A stretch of DNA of 64,000 bases from Rhabdophis nuchalis (GCA_039707465.1 CM077645.1:66847850-66911849), one strand, 5' to 3'. Counted from the first letter of the stretch, positions 16,091 through 27,171 are shown. Numbers and translations: made by a program. The notes: a model not told the origin generated them from the letters alone.

Positions 16091-16667
16091 CAGGTAGTCC
16101 ACTTACAACAGTCCATTTAGTGCAGGGGTCTCAAACTCAATTTACTTGAGGGCCGCTGGAGGCAGAGGCTGGGTGAGGGATAATATAAGGGATTCCTTAT
16201 ATTAATATTAATATTAATACAATATTAATACTAATATTATACTTTCATATCACGGTGGGGGCCACAAGATACCGTCCTGCGGGCCGCAATTGGCCCACGG
16301 GCCGCGAGAATGAGACCTCTGATTTAGTGACCATTCAAAGTTACAACGGCCACTGAAAAAAGTGACTCATGACCATTCTTCACACTTACGACCATCCCCA
16401 TGATCAAAATTCAGAAGTTTGGCAACTGACTCATATTTATGACGGTCACCGTGTCCCAGAGTCATGTGATCACCTTTTGTGACCTGACAAGCAAAGTCAA
16501 CGGGAAACACAAATTCAATTAACAATTGTGTTACTAACTTAACAACTGCAATGATTCACTTAACAATGATGTCAAGAAAGGTCGTAAAACAGGACAAAAC
16601 TCACTTAAATGTATCAGTTAACAACAGAAAGTGTGGGCTCAATTGCAGTTGTAAGTCGAGGACTACA
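16091..16667. mobile_element. pogo/Tigger-like MITE, interrupted by hAT
   Basis: Left terminus CAGGTAGTCCACTTACAAC, right terminus GTTGTAAGTCGAGGACTAC (the last bases have diverged). The body matches the other copies (CACACTTACGACCATC, CTTAACAACTG). A 199-bp hAT element is inserted at 16123-16321. It lies in ATE1 intron 1, about 560 bp from exon 1. Confidence 0.8.
16123..16321. mobile_element. Short hAT element with 8-bp TSD
   Basis: Ends CAGGGGTCTCAAACTCAAT and GAATGAGACCTCTG. The flanks carry perfect 8-bp duplications ATTTAGTG (16115-16122 and 16322-16329) made from the interrupted MITE. The interior has GGGCCGC/GCGGCCC-like blocks typical of the CAGGGGTGTCAAACT family of amniote hAT MITEs. 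Confidence 0.9.
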
Positions 16668-16929
16668 ACCACAGGAGGACTGTAGTAGTCCTCCTGTGGT
16701 AGCCAAGAAAAAAGGCTACATTGGGAGGAAGAAGGCAAAAAATGAACACAGAAAAGCACCAGATAACTTGTAAAGGGTACCCTGAAAACGGATCCCACGG
16801 TACTTATCGGAAGCGAACAGGTGTTTCATTTTCCTCTTTCTGTTTTTAATTCCCACCCTGGTCATTTAAATGGCAGAGAAGGGCTCGAACTAGAGGTGGG
16901 GCAGACAGGGCCAGGCTCCTTTTGCGACT

Positions 16930-17570
16930 CGTGACATCGCCCCGTTAAGTGTTTCCAAAGGATAACTTTAAAAGGCGCTTCGAAACCGGCTGTGGAAGGC
17001 ACCGAGCGCCGCCTGCCCTCTGCCCTCTGCTGAAGCCCAACATAGCCCGAAGTTGTCCCGCTTCCACTCCTCGCCTTCAGCCTAAGCGCGGCCTACCGTT
17101 AAAAAAGGCATATCCCTGCCTCACACAGCAACCGAAAGACTCGCCATTGAGGCAAATGATGGAAAGGCTCGGCTTTCCTCGCCTCTCCCGCGCTTGCTTC
17201 TGCTCTGTTCCCGCGTCCGACTCGTACCGTGGGAGAAGTTGCCGGTGTCGTTCTTGCAATAGCCGCAGTGGTAGCCGCCGTCTCCCCCCAAGTACTCCAC
17301 GATGCTCAAGAAACCGCCTCCCATCATCGCCATCTTGCCCGGCCGGCCGGCTGCCTCCGCCTTCCGATAACCCCGTGTCCGCCGTCCAGACGAGGGAATC
17401 TCTCGAACGCCCTAAGCAGCGGCGGTGGCGGCCGCCATTTTAACCCAGGGCAGAAGGCAGCTCGATTGAGCGACAGAGGGCCTCCGCTTGCGGGCGCATC
17501 TTCCGGTTGCCAAAGGCCGAACGCGGAGCTTCCATTTGCGGGGCCGAACAGGGCTATTTGAAGCCAGGAA
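16930..17570 (-). promoter_or_regulatory. ATE1: ATE1 CpG-rich promoter
   Basis: A CpG-rich stretch in an otherwise AT-rich region, covering exon 1 and upstream sequence. On the minus strand an ETS-type ACCGGAAG (17507-17500) precedes a YY1-type AAAATGGCGGC (17441-17431), about 100 bp ahead of the start codon. This arrangement is common at TATA-less housekeeping promoters. I see no TATA box. Factor binding is inference from motifs. Confidence 0.75.
17228..17333 (-). CDS. ATE1: ATE1 coding exon 1 (start codon)
   Basis: Start codon at 17333-17331 in GCAAGATGG context (G at +4). The 106-nt exon encodes MAMMGGGFLSIVEYLGGDGG and then YHCGYCKNDTGNFSH, ending at donor GTACGAGT. The CGYCKN motif and preceding SIVEY match the ATE1 N-terminus; human has SVVEYF...CGYCKN. 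A second ATG lies two codons downstream. The two Cys of CGYC are half of the conserved four-Cys set. Confidence 0.95.
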
Positions 17571-19329
17571 GGTGGGAAACCTCATTAAAGGCTTACTTTT
17601 ATCCCTGTGTTTGGTGTGACGGCCTCTAGAAGCTTAACTAGATAACTGGACAGATTTTATTTCTTTTTTTTTTATTTCTTAAATTTGTTTGTCGCCCATC
17701 TCTCCCCCAGATGCAGCTATAGTAAGTTAGCCTGCATCAGATTGATATGACTACTTTCCTGGGCTTTGGTTTCAAAAATGTTCTGACCGCCGAATTCCAC
17801 AAAAACAAGTGCAAGGTTTTTTTAAAAAAGTGACAATATAGGATATATATATGTATCCTATACATACAGACCCAATACATATATACATTCGGTCCAGAAA
17901 GTAAAATGTTGCAGGGTTATAGTAGGTCAACTTTTATCTTCAGACAAATAAATGTAACAAAGATAATGTGACTGTTTTATTTCTAAAGACCAGGAAGAAC
18001 TTGAAGAATTTTCTTTCAGGTGCCAAGGTTACTCTGAAGAGATTCCATTTCTTGTATTTCCTCCGTCACAAAAAAAGAAAAGGCTGCTCAAAAGGCAGAG
18101 GTTAAACTTGAGTATCTGAAAAAGCCTGGCAGTCACTTCAGGAAAGCACCCTAAGGCCCAAGAGTAAAAGTCTAATTTTATAGTAATAGACTGTACATAT
18201 TACAGTGATGTGTGGGGCTTTTGTAGTGTTAAATTGCCTACTCTGCTCTTACATTGGTAGCACATAGCTCTAAGCTTTCTCTTTGTTGAACAGGATCATC
18301 TTATTGGGCATTGGGTGGCTTTTTTAAAATGAAGTGTGGATGAGTAATTCAACTAGCAGATGGGCAATTAATGTAGCCTTTTGCCATCCTTCTTTTGGGC
18401 TACATTAATTTACCAAGACCACAATTGTTTGGTACATGCTCCACTAGTCACTGCTGATCATTACATAACTGAGAACCAACAATGGCCATTTGGGAGTTCT
18501 TTTTTTATACCCTCATATATAGTTCCAATGTGAAGCTTTCCTCACCCAGGAAATTAACAGTCATAGCCATACAGCTGCCTAATTCTCTGTCCTCAGAGGA
18601 AGTGTTTTTCCACAGTTTACACATTTTATGTAGGGTGGATTATTTTGTATTTTCAACAGATCCACGAAAGTAAATATACTTAATTCCCCACAACATTCCT
18701 ACTGCTTCAGCTCAGTTGAGGACTGATTGCCTCATTGTACAAGTGCATTTTTTTGTTTTGGAAATTCATCTAGCACTAAATATATTTCTTAAGATTTTTT
18801 CATGAATTATCTTTGACCAGATGTGTGCTGCTGCTGTTTTAAATTTAACATTATTTCCATTTCTGTATAGCAGCAATAAATCATAATAGATGGTTGGTTT
18901 CCACTAAACTTTTCCCCCCACATCCTTTAAGAAAAGATCTTTTGTATAAATGCAATGAAGAAACTAGAAAACTTTGTATGTTTGTGTCTGGGGCCTGGGA
19001 GTTGCACATTTTTCCCCAAATGATTTCCCATTTCCCAAATCATTATTTTCTTGCTATATACATGTGTGCAAAGTAAGCTGATTCTTGTTATGTGTGCAAA
19101 GTAAGCTGATTCTTTGCATCTATTCTTTTCTGAATGCATTAGTATTCATATAATTTGAACCCGACACTCAGACTGTGTTCTGTTAATTTTTAAGCACAAA
19201 AAGTGACAATGTATCTACTTCTGAGATATGCTGCAGAAGCTGGATATGGCAAGATCAGAATTACATATTCTCATTTTGTCATAGAATGGAATCAGTTATG
19301 GGTTTACAGACATAAAGAGAATGAGAAAT
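17571..19329. other. Spacer between ATE1 promoter and NSMCE4A, no gene seen
   Basis: AT-rich DNA upstream of ATE1 and downstream of NSMCE4A. A short AT palindromic stretch occurs at about 17838-17888 (ATATAGGATATATATATGTA). No exon, RNA gene or complete transposon was recognised. Confidence 0.4.
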
Positions 19330-20147
19330 AGATAGTCCTTGCTTAACCAGCTTTCATTCAGCATATATTGAGTTATGATGGTCCTGAACAAAAGACCTTA
19401 TGAGCAGTCCTCTAGCTTCCAGCCTTTGCAGTGGACCAGGGTCATGTGAACAAAATTCAGTCCTGTCATGCTTACAACTACAGTGGGCCTTTGCTCTCTT
19501 TGCCCTACTTCCACTAGGTTCACCATCCTGGCCATGCAAGGGGAGATGCTGTGGAAATGTTTAATAGACCATCAATCCCCAATCTTTCTGGCTTGGTGGC
19601 ATGTGGGAGGGGGGGGGAAGGGGTTGGTTCTATGAAAGTGGTAGGCGTGTGTATGCAAGCACACACAATTCCATTTGTATGAGTGGCCCCAGGGATTGTC
19701 CACCAGTATAGTCCACCAGGTAAGGACTATGGGCTGTGCCACATCAAACTACTATCAGGACCTCCTTTCATGTACCTGCCAAGCCCTCCTTTCACAAAAC
19801 AACCAGTACAAAAGGTGCTGGTGCAAATGGCATTTTTGACTGCACCAGTTATGAAACCCTGGCCAGCACACAAAAGGAGGACCCAGGTGGTAATGTTGGG
19901 CAGTGCAGCCACTGGCCAGGGTAATTGATGGATTGGAAGGAAGTTAAAAGTAGGGAGATGGAGAGGGAGAGAGGTTGCTGGGAAGAATTGGAGGCAGTCT
20001 CTTACCTTCTTCTAAGAAGCCAGGTGAGTACTCGCTTAACAATCATGTGGATTCATTCAAAGATTCCCAGAACTGCCCTCCCTAAGTTGAGCAGTCATGT
20101 GACATTTCACTTAACCGGATCACTTGGCATCAAGTGAGGGCTACTTG
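19330..20147. mobile_element. Possible longer Tigger-like element
   Basis: Left end GATAGTCCTTGCTTAACCA and right end TCAAGTGAGGGCTACTTG form an imperfect terminal inverted repeat, and the right flank is TA. Interior phrases (GGTCATGTGAACAAAATTCAG, then CATGTGACATTTCACTTAAC) resemble the MITE family at 16091 and 43140. A second element, starting near CAATCCCCAATCTTTCTGGC at about 19572, may be nested here. I recognise no transposase frame. Confidence 0.45.
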
Positions 20148-20639
20148 TACTTCAATAATTACTGGCTTTTTGATTATGTGCCATCAAGTTGCCGACTGCC
20201 TTTAGTTAATCCACTATTTAATCTATATTTAAATTGTTCCACTCATAGGTGTGGAATACTTTTCTATATGTGAAGAAATAACATTGCAGATTCAGAGTAA
20301 GATATTTAAGAGTTGTGTTCAACAAAAGGCGATGAAATATTCTTTGTACTTTGAATTCGTATGATGTTGGCATCATCATATTGTAACATGAATACTGAAG
20401 AATTAGATGAAATGTATATACCACCTAACCCAAATGGCCCTGGCACATTCAAATTACAACAAAAGTTTCAAGCCCCACTTCCAAAGGTATTTACAATCCG
20501 ATTCAAAGTTCTGACTACCCCACCCCAAAGTCATTTTGGTGCATGGCAATTAGCCTGCATCTACAGCTATTTTCAGCACCCCAGTCATGACCAGAATTTA
20601 TATATTTTGCTGTTAACTGGTGTTTAATTGCAGTTTCCA

Positions 20640-20790
20640 GCAAAATAACACCCATTTGCTTAAAGACCATGCAAAAAAGGTCATAAAATCAGGCACAATC
20701 ACATGATGACCTACGTAATGACTGTTACAACTTACGACCTGTATTCCTTGCCCAATTACTCATAAGTCAAGAACAATCTGCATTCATTAA
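20640..20790. mobile_element. Tigger-like MITE fragment
   Basis: Phrases such as AAGGTCATAAAATCAGGCAC, GTTACAACTTACGACCTG and ACTCATAAGTCAAGAACAA resemble the 3' half of the local MITE family, with termini decayed. Confidence 0.4.
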
Positions 20791-20805
20791 ATAACAGCAT
20801 TATAT

Positions 20806-20905
20806 GATCAAAGGTGATTTTTCAAGAGACAGCTGGACTCTTTTGTTCTTCTTTGAAAATGTTTCTCATCCAAGAAGCTTCTTCAGTTCTGAATGGATTG
20901 GAGGG
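20806..20905. repeat. Interspersed repeat shared with 46500-46600
   Basis: TTCTTCTTTGAAAATGTTTC, then TCATCCAAGAAGCTTCTTCA and GTTCTGA.TGGATTGG, occur here and, with small changes, at about 46530-46595. The family is not identified; a decayed retroelement coding region is possible. Confidence 0.6.
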
Positions 20906-22683
20906 GGGGGGGGGGGATGGAAGGATTTTCAGCAGCATCAACTCTGTCACCTACAACGCTGCAAAATATCTAACCACTTAATCAGCTCTTCTAATCTGCA
21001 ATACCACCCATCATATCAACAAATCACAGGACTTTGCCAGCAAAGTTTGCAAACTAAAACTGGACCCTAAAACTGCATGTTCTCTTATATTTATTAATGC
21101 AGTTAGACTACAACTGTCTAAAATCTGCTCATTTGGATTCAAAAATAAATCTCCTTGATGCATTTATATTATGTATGATTTGTATGATACCCATATGCAT
21201 ATTACAAATCTAGTGATGGAATAATATATGCTAGGAATGGAAGAATAGCATAGACTTTTATAAGTTAACAACTAATTCAACCTCACCTATTTTTGGTATC
21301 AGCTATAATACCACCACACTTTGTTATCTCATGCAGCTTTCCAAGAAAATACTTATAAAAGAGTAATTTATAAGGTGCAGTTTAACTTACCAGCATCTAC
21401 TAGACTGTACCTTTAGTCCAAAAAGTATTTTCAAAGGCAAAGCTTCCATGTTATCATCTGTATTTAATATTTATAGTCATTATTCTGTAAAGATTAGCAA
21501 GCTTGCTCAACTCAAAAATGACTAGAAACATTTAAAATTGTTAATCTTAAACAGACAACCCATTGCAAAAGTGTATCAAAGTGTTTAATTCCAAGTGGTT
21601 TCTTCTGCTGAAGTTTCAACAATATGGAATGACATCCACAAGTAACTTTGTTCTGGTAAGCCATTTCTCAACATCTACTTCATCCTTCTTTTCACCATAA
21701 ACATTTGAATGCTTATGTTAAATGCAGAATTACACCCAAATGGTATGATGGAGAAAAACAAAATATTTCAACTAGGTAAGTACATTCTATGATGTAGAGT
21801 GCCTGATGCACTTCTCTTCTCAGCCTTTCTTTCTTGTTGGTCTTGCATTTCCACTCCCCATTTTTCTTCTCTACACCACCATTCACAAATAATGAGGTTC
21901 AAAATCTATGGAACTATAAATAAGATCAATAAAAGTGCATATTCTCCTAAACTAAAATATAATTAACACATACTGCTGCAACATAAAGAAACTGGGAGAG
22001 TACCATTCTACTCCTTTAACTTTTAAATGGTTTTAGGCACAACTATCTGTGTCTCTCAATATGAATCTCCTTGGATATTAAAGATTAATTAAGAAAGGAT
22101 CATTAACACAGTCTTTTTCAGGCACATAAAAGAAGGCATGTTCTGCATCACTCCAAAAATACAGAGCAAACTCCCTTGGGAACTCTCTCCACCTTTGAAG
22201 ACTGATCAAATGTCTTCTTTACTGAGATGTATCATATTTTATACTGTTAGCTAACTTTTTGCTTTATGGAAAAGTGAAATATAAATTCAAACAACATAAT
22301 GTTGACCAAATGAATGTGTAATAAGACAAAGCCCATTCAGAATATAAAAGCTACAACGAGACTAATTTGCTGTTACAGCAAATAAATAATGTACAATATG
22401 TTGTATAATACAACATTGTTATTTAGAAAACCTGGATGCATTCCGCTTATTCAAACAAATATGCAATACAGGAACGTTTAGCTCGTTTCCATCCAAGATC
22501 AGGCTGGTTCTTACAGACCTTTGGAGGATACCTGTGTAAAAGAATGAGGTTGAAATCTGCAAAAGATAGATAAAATTCAAGTCAGCCCAAACTAACAATT
22601 ATTGTGTTTGAATATCAACAACAAAAATGCTATCAAAAAAATTAAACAAAAAATAAGTACCTTACATTCAGATCAGCTTCATT
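20906..22683. other. NSMCE4A 3' flank / 3' UTR region
   Basis: AT-rich sequence downstream of the NSMCE4A stop codon. Candidate minus-strand polyadenylation hexamers exist (for example AATAAA at about 21093 and ATTAAA at about 21463), but I cannot choose between them. Confidence 0.35.
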
Positions 22684-22749
22684 TCATGTCTGTGACTTTG
22701 CAAGAGGTGGAATCATTGGGTGTGAAATTTCAAATATCTCCACAATATT
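22684..22749 (-). CDS. NSMCE4A: NSMCE4A coding exon 10 (stop)
   Basis: Acceptor TTCACATAG above 22749; the exon reads NIVEIFEISHPMIPPLAKSQ, then Thr and stop TGA at 22686-22684. It aligns with the human C-terminus (EIVKTFEISEPVI), with a short divergent tail. FEIS is the last conserved element of the Nse4 C-terminal winged-helix domain that contacts SMC5. Confidence 0.93.
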   Translation of the reverse strand, partial: NIVEIFEISHPMIPPLAKSQT

Positions 22750-23119
22750 CTATGTGAAAATAAAAATTTAATGTCTTTTAATCTATAGTATTAGAGATAA
22801 AAATGTGCATCAATAAACATATCTAGCTTTCAGCCACCATTAGTTAAATATTAAGCTGTTAAATGCAAAGTTATGTATATTGCAAGTTAACAGAGCTTCT
22901 GACTAACATTTGTTTTTACCATACAATGTAAACTCTGGATACAATGTGATACACACATTGAAGGAAGAAAAGAATATATATTTTCTCCTTCAAAATTATA
23001 GAACAAGGAAATTGCCTTTCCATATTTTTAAGATCTAAATAATATAGATCTGCTAATCATAGTTATAGCAGTTCAGGAATATTTAAAATAACTTCTGGAA
23101 ATAAAATAATTAACTATAC

Positions 23120-23208
23120 CATCCATTCTTGATAGCTCATTGATATGACGGCTTGCTTCCGTGCTTGAGAATCCTCACAATTTTCTACTCCTTGTGGACG
23201 TAAAGGTT
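23120..23208 (-). CDS. NSMCE4A: NSMCE4A coding exon 9
   Basis: 89-nt exon, acceptor TTTTGCTAG, donor GTATAG. It encodes PLRPQGVENCEDSQARKQAV then ISMSYQEWM. The RKQAVISMSYQEW part corresponds to human RNQGIIALSYRDWE, within the winged-helix domain. The preceding PLRPQG loop is variable. Confidence 0.93.
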
Positions 23209-23354
23209 CTAGCAAAATATTGTATTTGGGGGACACATGTTTATATTTAAAGAAATGAAAATTCAATTTCATTAAAATAATTCAAGTATATGTCAAATTA
23301 AAAGACAAAGACACTTTAAAACAATTCCTAGTGTTAGAAATATTGCAGCATTAC

Positions 23355-23403
23355 CTATTATAGGAAGCTTATCATGATCCAGTTTTATTCTTGCAAGTCC
23401 ATC
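23355..23403 (-). CDS. NSMCE4A: NSMCE4A coding exon 8
   Basis: 49-nt micro-exon, acceptor CCCCCTAG, donor GTAATG. It encodes DGLARIKLDHDKLPII plus a split Glu, matching human DGFARIRLDQDRLPVIE, a signature of the Nse4 C-terminal domain. Confidence 0.95.
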
Positions 23404-24045
23404 CTAGGGGGAAAAAGTTCAATTTACCCCTAAGAAAGCAAACCTATCAGAAACAGGTTATGGAATATGAAATACATTTAGTGGGCTGAATTCAACAGCA
23501 ATAAGAATAATAAAACAAATTTAGCCACATATTATTTGTTTGACTTTGATTAAGTTAATTTTATGATTATAACCAGTTATATGAAATAGACTATTATTCA
23601 GTTATGGTTTAGTACAAAAAGCAAATCCAATAATTTAGGAATTAGTTCCAGTTTTAATCTTTTAAACACTAGATAGATGTAAGATTTAAAGCCAATTTAT
23701 TTCCATTAAGAAAAAAACCCAATCAGATTTTTTTTAAAAAACAAAACACAATCCATATTTCAAATGTCTAAATATTATAACAAATTATTTATAATTATCA
23801 AGCTTGTTTCAATTTATTGATTTCAATTTAAATCAATTTATTACCACTGTCAAAGGGAATCTGATTTATAAAAGTGAGGTTAGAAAATTATAAACATACA
23901 TCAAATTATTTCTAATACATAAGAGATGAAAGAAGAATTAGTCAACTAGCAGCCCTCCAACATGGAGGGTCCAAATCTTGTGCTTATATTTGTGGCACAA
24001 TACATTTTGCTTTTATAATTAAGGGAGTAAATTGTTTTTCCTTAC

Positions 24046-24140
24046 CCTTATTAAGAATGATACATGAAACATGTTTTCCACAGTTCGTGAGAAAGAATTT
24101 GGGTCTGTCACAAACTCAAGAAAGGATATTGGAGTAGCAG
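24046..24140 (-). CDS. NSMCE4A: NSMCE4A coding exon 7
   Basis: 95-nt exon, acceptor TTTTTACATTACAG, donor GTAAGG. It encodes [20 protein letters not shown] then [11 protein letters not shown], the best conserved block of Nse4 (human [26 protein letters not shown]). The acceptor lies only 18 bp from a 255-bp MITE, so most of the normal branch-point window is inside the transposon. Confidence 0.95.
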
Positions 24141-24160
24141 CTGTAATGTAAAAACAACAT

Positions 24161-24415
24161 ACCGTATTTATTCGAGTATAACGCGCACACGTGTATAACG
24201 CGCACCCCTAATTTTCGATTAAAAATCGGTATAAAAAAACGTTTTTTTTTCTTCGCCCTCGCGTACAGTGAGCGGCTGCAGCCCGGAAAAGGCGCAGTGC
24301 GAACTCACAATTCGCCTGCGCCCTCAATGGACCGGCCCTCGTTTATAACGCGCACCCAAACTTTGATTTCTTTTTTTGGTAGAAAAGTTTGCGCGTTATA
24401 CTCGAATAAATACGG
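24161..24415. mobile_element. 255-bp MITE with perfect 27-bp TIRs
   Basis: ACCGTATTTATTCGAGTATA plus ACGCGCA at 24161-24187 is repeated exactly in inverse orientation at 24389-24415. The interior is GC-rich (GCGGCTGCAGCCCGG) with short internal repeats of TATAACGCGCACCC at 24195 and 24344. No clear target duplication and no coding capacity. Superfamily is undetermined. It lies in NSMCE4A intron 6. Confidence 0.88.
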
Positions 24416-24584
24416 TGCTTTTAATATTGATACATTCATTTAGCTGTGCAGCCTATTTCTAGTTTACTTTCTGTGTTCAACATCATTTAACTATCATAAC
24501 ATCAGATTGAGAAATATGTACATATGGAGCCACATTAATGCTACTTAGCATTTCCAATACAAATATCACCATGAAAATTACAAT

Positions 24585-24690
24585 ACAATACAATAGCAGA
24601 GTTGGAAGGGACCTTGGAGGTCTTCTAGTCCAACCCCCTGCCTAGGCAGGTAGCCCTAGATAGACAAATGGCTAGCTAATTGCAGAAAAA
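24585..24690 (-). mobile_element. CR1-like 3' tail fragment
   Basis: Antisense CR1 3' block: GCAGAGTTGGAAGGGACCTT, GGTCTTCTAGTCCAACCCCC, TGCCTAGGCAGG. Only about 100 bp remain, so it could equally be the tail of a CR1-mobilised SINE. Confidence 0.75.
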
Positions 24691-24860
24691 ATACAGCTAA
24701 ATGTTTGAAGCATACAACCTTTACAACGTTACAACTTCAAATGATCTTTTCTGCTCAAACATTTTTGTTCTGACATAGCATCCTCGATCTTATACTCTTA
24801 GCCACCATAATAATATTTAAAGAGAGGTAACTATGTGAGTGCTGAAATCTATTAACTTAC

Positions 24861-24951
24861 GCTCTTCTGCGTAATAGGCTTGTAAGAATCCCAAAATCCG
24901 TTCTACTTCCTTTTCAGTAGCTTCTTGATGAGACTGTTCCATTTTCTTTAA
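24861..24951 (-). CDS. NSMCE4A: NSMCE4A coding exon 6
   Basis: 91-nt exon, acceptor TTCCTTTTTAG, donor GTAAGT. It encodes LKKMEQSHQEATEKEVERIL then GFLQAYYAEE. Human has the near-identical EESHQEATEKEVERILGLLQTYF. This helical segment sits between the two kleisin terminal domains. Confidence 0.96.
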
Positions 24952-25389
24952 CTAAAAAGGAATTAATTTAACAAACTATTATCAATATAGCTATATTTTA
25001 TGACAATGTTACAGCAGTCTTCCCCTTTCACTATAATATTCTTAATTTCTTTTTAAAATGTTGAAGTTTTCCTTAAAGTATACTTTATTATGGTCCCTCA
25101 TAACCAGCAATACTTTCATCAATGTAAACTTGATTTCTGGGATAAATGAAATGTATTTTTAAAGAGTAAAATATCTGAAAATGAGGATTTTCTTTCTGTT
25201 TCCTAATAGATATGTGATGTATGCAAACATTCTCTTATCTAACATATAAGGAGAATGTGCAAAAATAGTACTGACCTCAAATAATTCTACTGATATGACG
25301 AATAAGCTTTTATATAAAGAATAAGTTTTTAAAGTTGACTTTAAAGTTTTATGCTTTAAAGTTACCTGCGTGACCTAGTTACCTGCGTG

Positions 25390-25838
25390 ACCGTCTGCTG
25401 CCCCATACGTCCCTACGTCCAATTCGCTCCCACAGAGAGGGGCTTCTCCGGGTGCCGTCAGCCGGGCAATGCCGGTTGGCGACCACCAGGGGAAGGGCCT
25501 TCTCTGTGGCGGGCCCAGCCCTCTGGAACCTACCTCCCGAACTCCGAGTCATCTCTGACCTCCGCCTGTTCCGCCAGCGCCTAAAAATGCACTTTTTTCA
25601 TCTAGCCGGCCTGGCATGAACTACCCGACTCTGAACTGGCTTTTAGTGATCAATGTTTTAATTTTGGGGTTTTTTATGAGGTTTTAGCGCAGGATGGAGT
25701 TTAATATAGTTTTAATAGGTTTTTGTATTTTGTATATTTATATATCTATGTTTTTAAATTTTCCTGTGAGCCGCCCCGGGTCCCTTGGTGGGAGATGGGC
25801 GCGGGATACAAATACGAAAATAAAAATAAAATAAATAT
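25390..25838 (+). mobile_element. L2/CR1-type LINE 3' end
   Basis: Begins in the RT C-terminal coding part (ATTCGCTCCCACAGAGAGG, CTTCTCTGTGGCGGGCCC). It runs through GTGAGCCGCCCCGGGTCCC...GCGCGGGATACAAATA to an AAATAAAAATAAAATAAAT tail. It lies in NSMCE4A intron 5. Confidence 0.87.
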
Positions 25839-26102
25839 GCACCATTTATAAAATACAATAATGAATCAGCTGCTGCAAAGGACATTTTCCCCCCATGTAT
25901 GTATATTAGATTATTGTGGCAAATATTACACCCTCCTTCTGTACAATAAGTCAGAACCAATTGTCTGCAAAAAATCATTGTGCATCGTAAAGTTTTGTTA
26001 TAACAAAAAATCTATTTACATATCCTCTTCTGTTACTGTGCTACGAATGAAGTTTCTCATCCACAAAGTAACATTAGACTTTACTTTTCACATGTAACTC
26101 AC

Positions 26103-26202
26103 TTGTGCGGGCATTACTCTGTTTCCATCTGCAGTTGCCTTCTTACGTTGTCTTTCAATTCGTGGCCTTTCAGCAGGAGGATCAGGAGTAAATGTGCCTA
26201 AC
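26103..26202 (-). CDS. NSMCE4A: NSMCE4A coding exon 5
   Basis: 100-nt exon, acceptor TTGGCTTAG, donor GTGAGT. It encodes LGTFTPDPPAERPRIERQRK then KATADGNRVMPAQ, corresponding to human LGSIYGECPVPKPRVDRPRK...RAMPAQL. This is the proline- and basic-rich linker followed by the start of the central helices. Confidence 0.93.
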
Positions 26203-26533
26203 CTAAGCCAATGAAAATATTATTAATTCCTTATGTAACATTCCAAACAATCTGAAGACATAACACTGTAAATTTGCAAACGTGGCCATGAAACTAGAAG
26301 GATGTAGCAACAGAAGCCACAAAAAAACCAAATCACCCTGGTGTTTGAACTGCTGAGAGATTAGAATTTCTTTTAGTTTCATGCCTTCAGACCTAATCAA
26401 GTTTTGATATTAGAATAATCATATAAATGCAAAATCAGAATAATTCATATAAATGCAAAATCCTAGTCTGGTTACACCCAACTATATACATTTCTTGCTC
26501 TTATTTCAAATTTTAAAATGTTATTACCAAGAG

Positions 26534-26707
26534 CAGGGATCTCCAAACTTGGGAACTTTAAGACTTGTAGACTTCAACTCCCAGAATTCCCCAGCCAGCA
26601 TGCTTGTAGACTTCAACTCCCAGAATTCCCCAGCCAGCATGCTGGCTGGGGAATTCCGGGACTTGAAGTCCACAAGTCTTAAAAGTTCCCAAATTTGGAG
26701 AGCCCTG
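26534..26707. mobile_element. Foldback hAT element
   Basis: Ends CAGGGATCTCCAAACTTGGG and TTTGGAGAGCCCTG. The body is a near-perfect palindrome around CCAGCCAGCATGCTGGCTGG (centred near 26641), with an internal partial duplication of the left arm (TTGTAGACTTCAACTCCCAG twice). The flanking duplication is decayed. It lies in NSMCE4A intron 4. Confidence 0.8.
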
Positions 26708-27171
26708 TCTATGAGCAACAAAGGAAACATTTATAGAACACCTTTAAAGCACTGTTGAAAAGAATACCAATTATGGAATAAATTAGGGTCAACAGCATTT
26801 TCTTTCAAGAAACCTCCTTGCCCCAAACTCATTTGATGTAGGTCACATGGAAGCTAGGAATGACATAACAATAAAAGGTCTTTGGTTTCTTTATCTGCAG
26901 AAATATTACAAGTCCAATCAGATAAAAACATAGAAGCTAGGTATCTTGCTCATTTCAACAAGTGTTTAGGCATTCCAGAAAACCTCCAGAAAATATATGT
27001 AATGCTTTCCAAAGTGCTGAGAATAAACCTCAAAGAGAACAGTAGACAAATTATAATGTGCAAGATTCTTTAATTGGGCTATTCACGTCCCAAGCAACAA
27101 AATATCTATAGCATAATTCTTGTGAAAGTTATCATACCAGACTGAATGATGGATACCACAAATAAACTCAC
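26708..27171. other. NSMCE4A intron 4, no feature seen
   Basis: AT-rich intron between the foldback element and exon 4; nothing recognised. Confidence 0.4.

Noticed and set aside
20361..20627. Possible exon between ATE1 and NSMCE4A (frame with PPNPNGPGTFKLQQK)
   Set aside because: No consistent splice sites, no neighbouring exon and no recognised homology.
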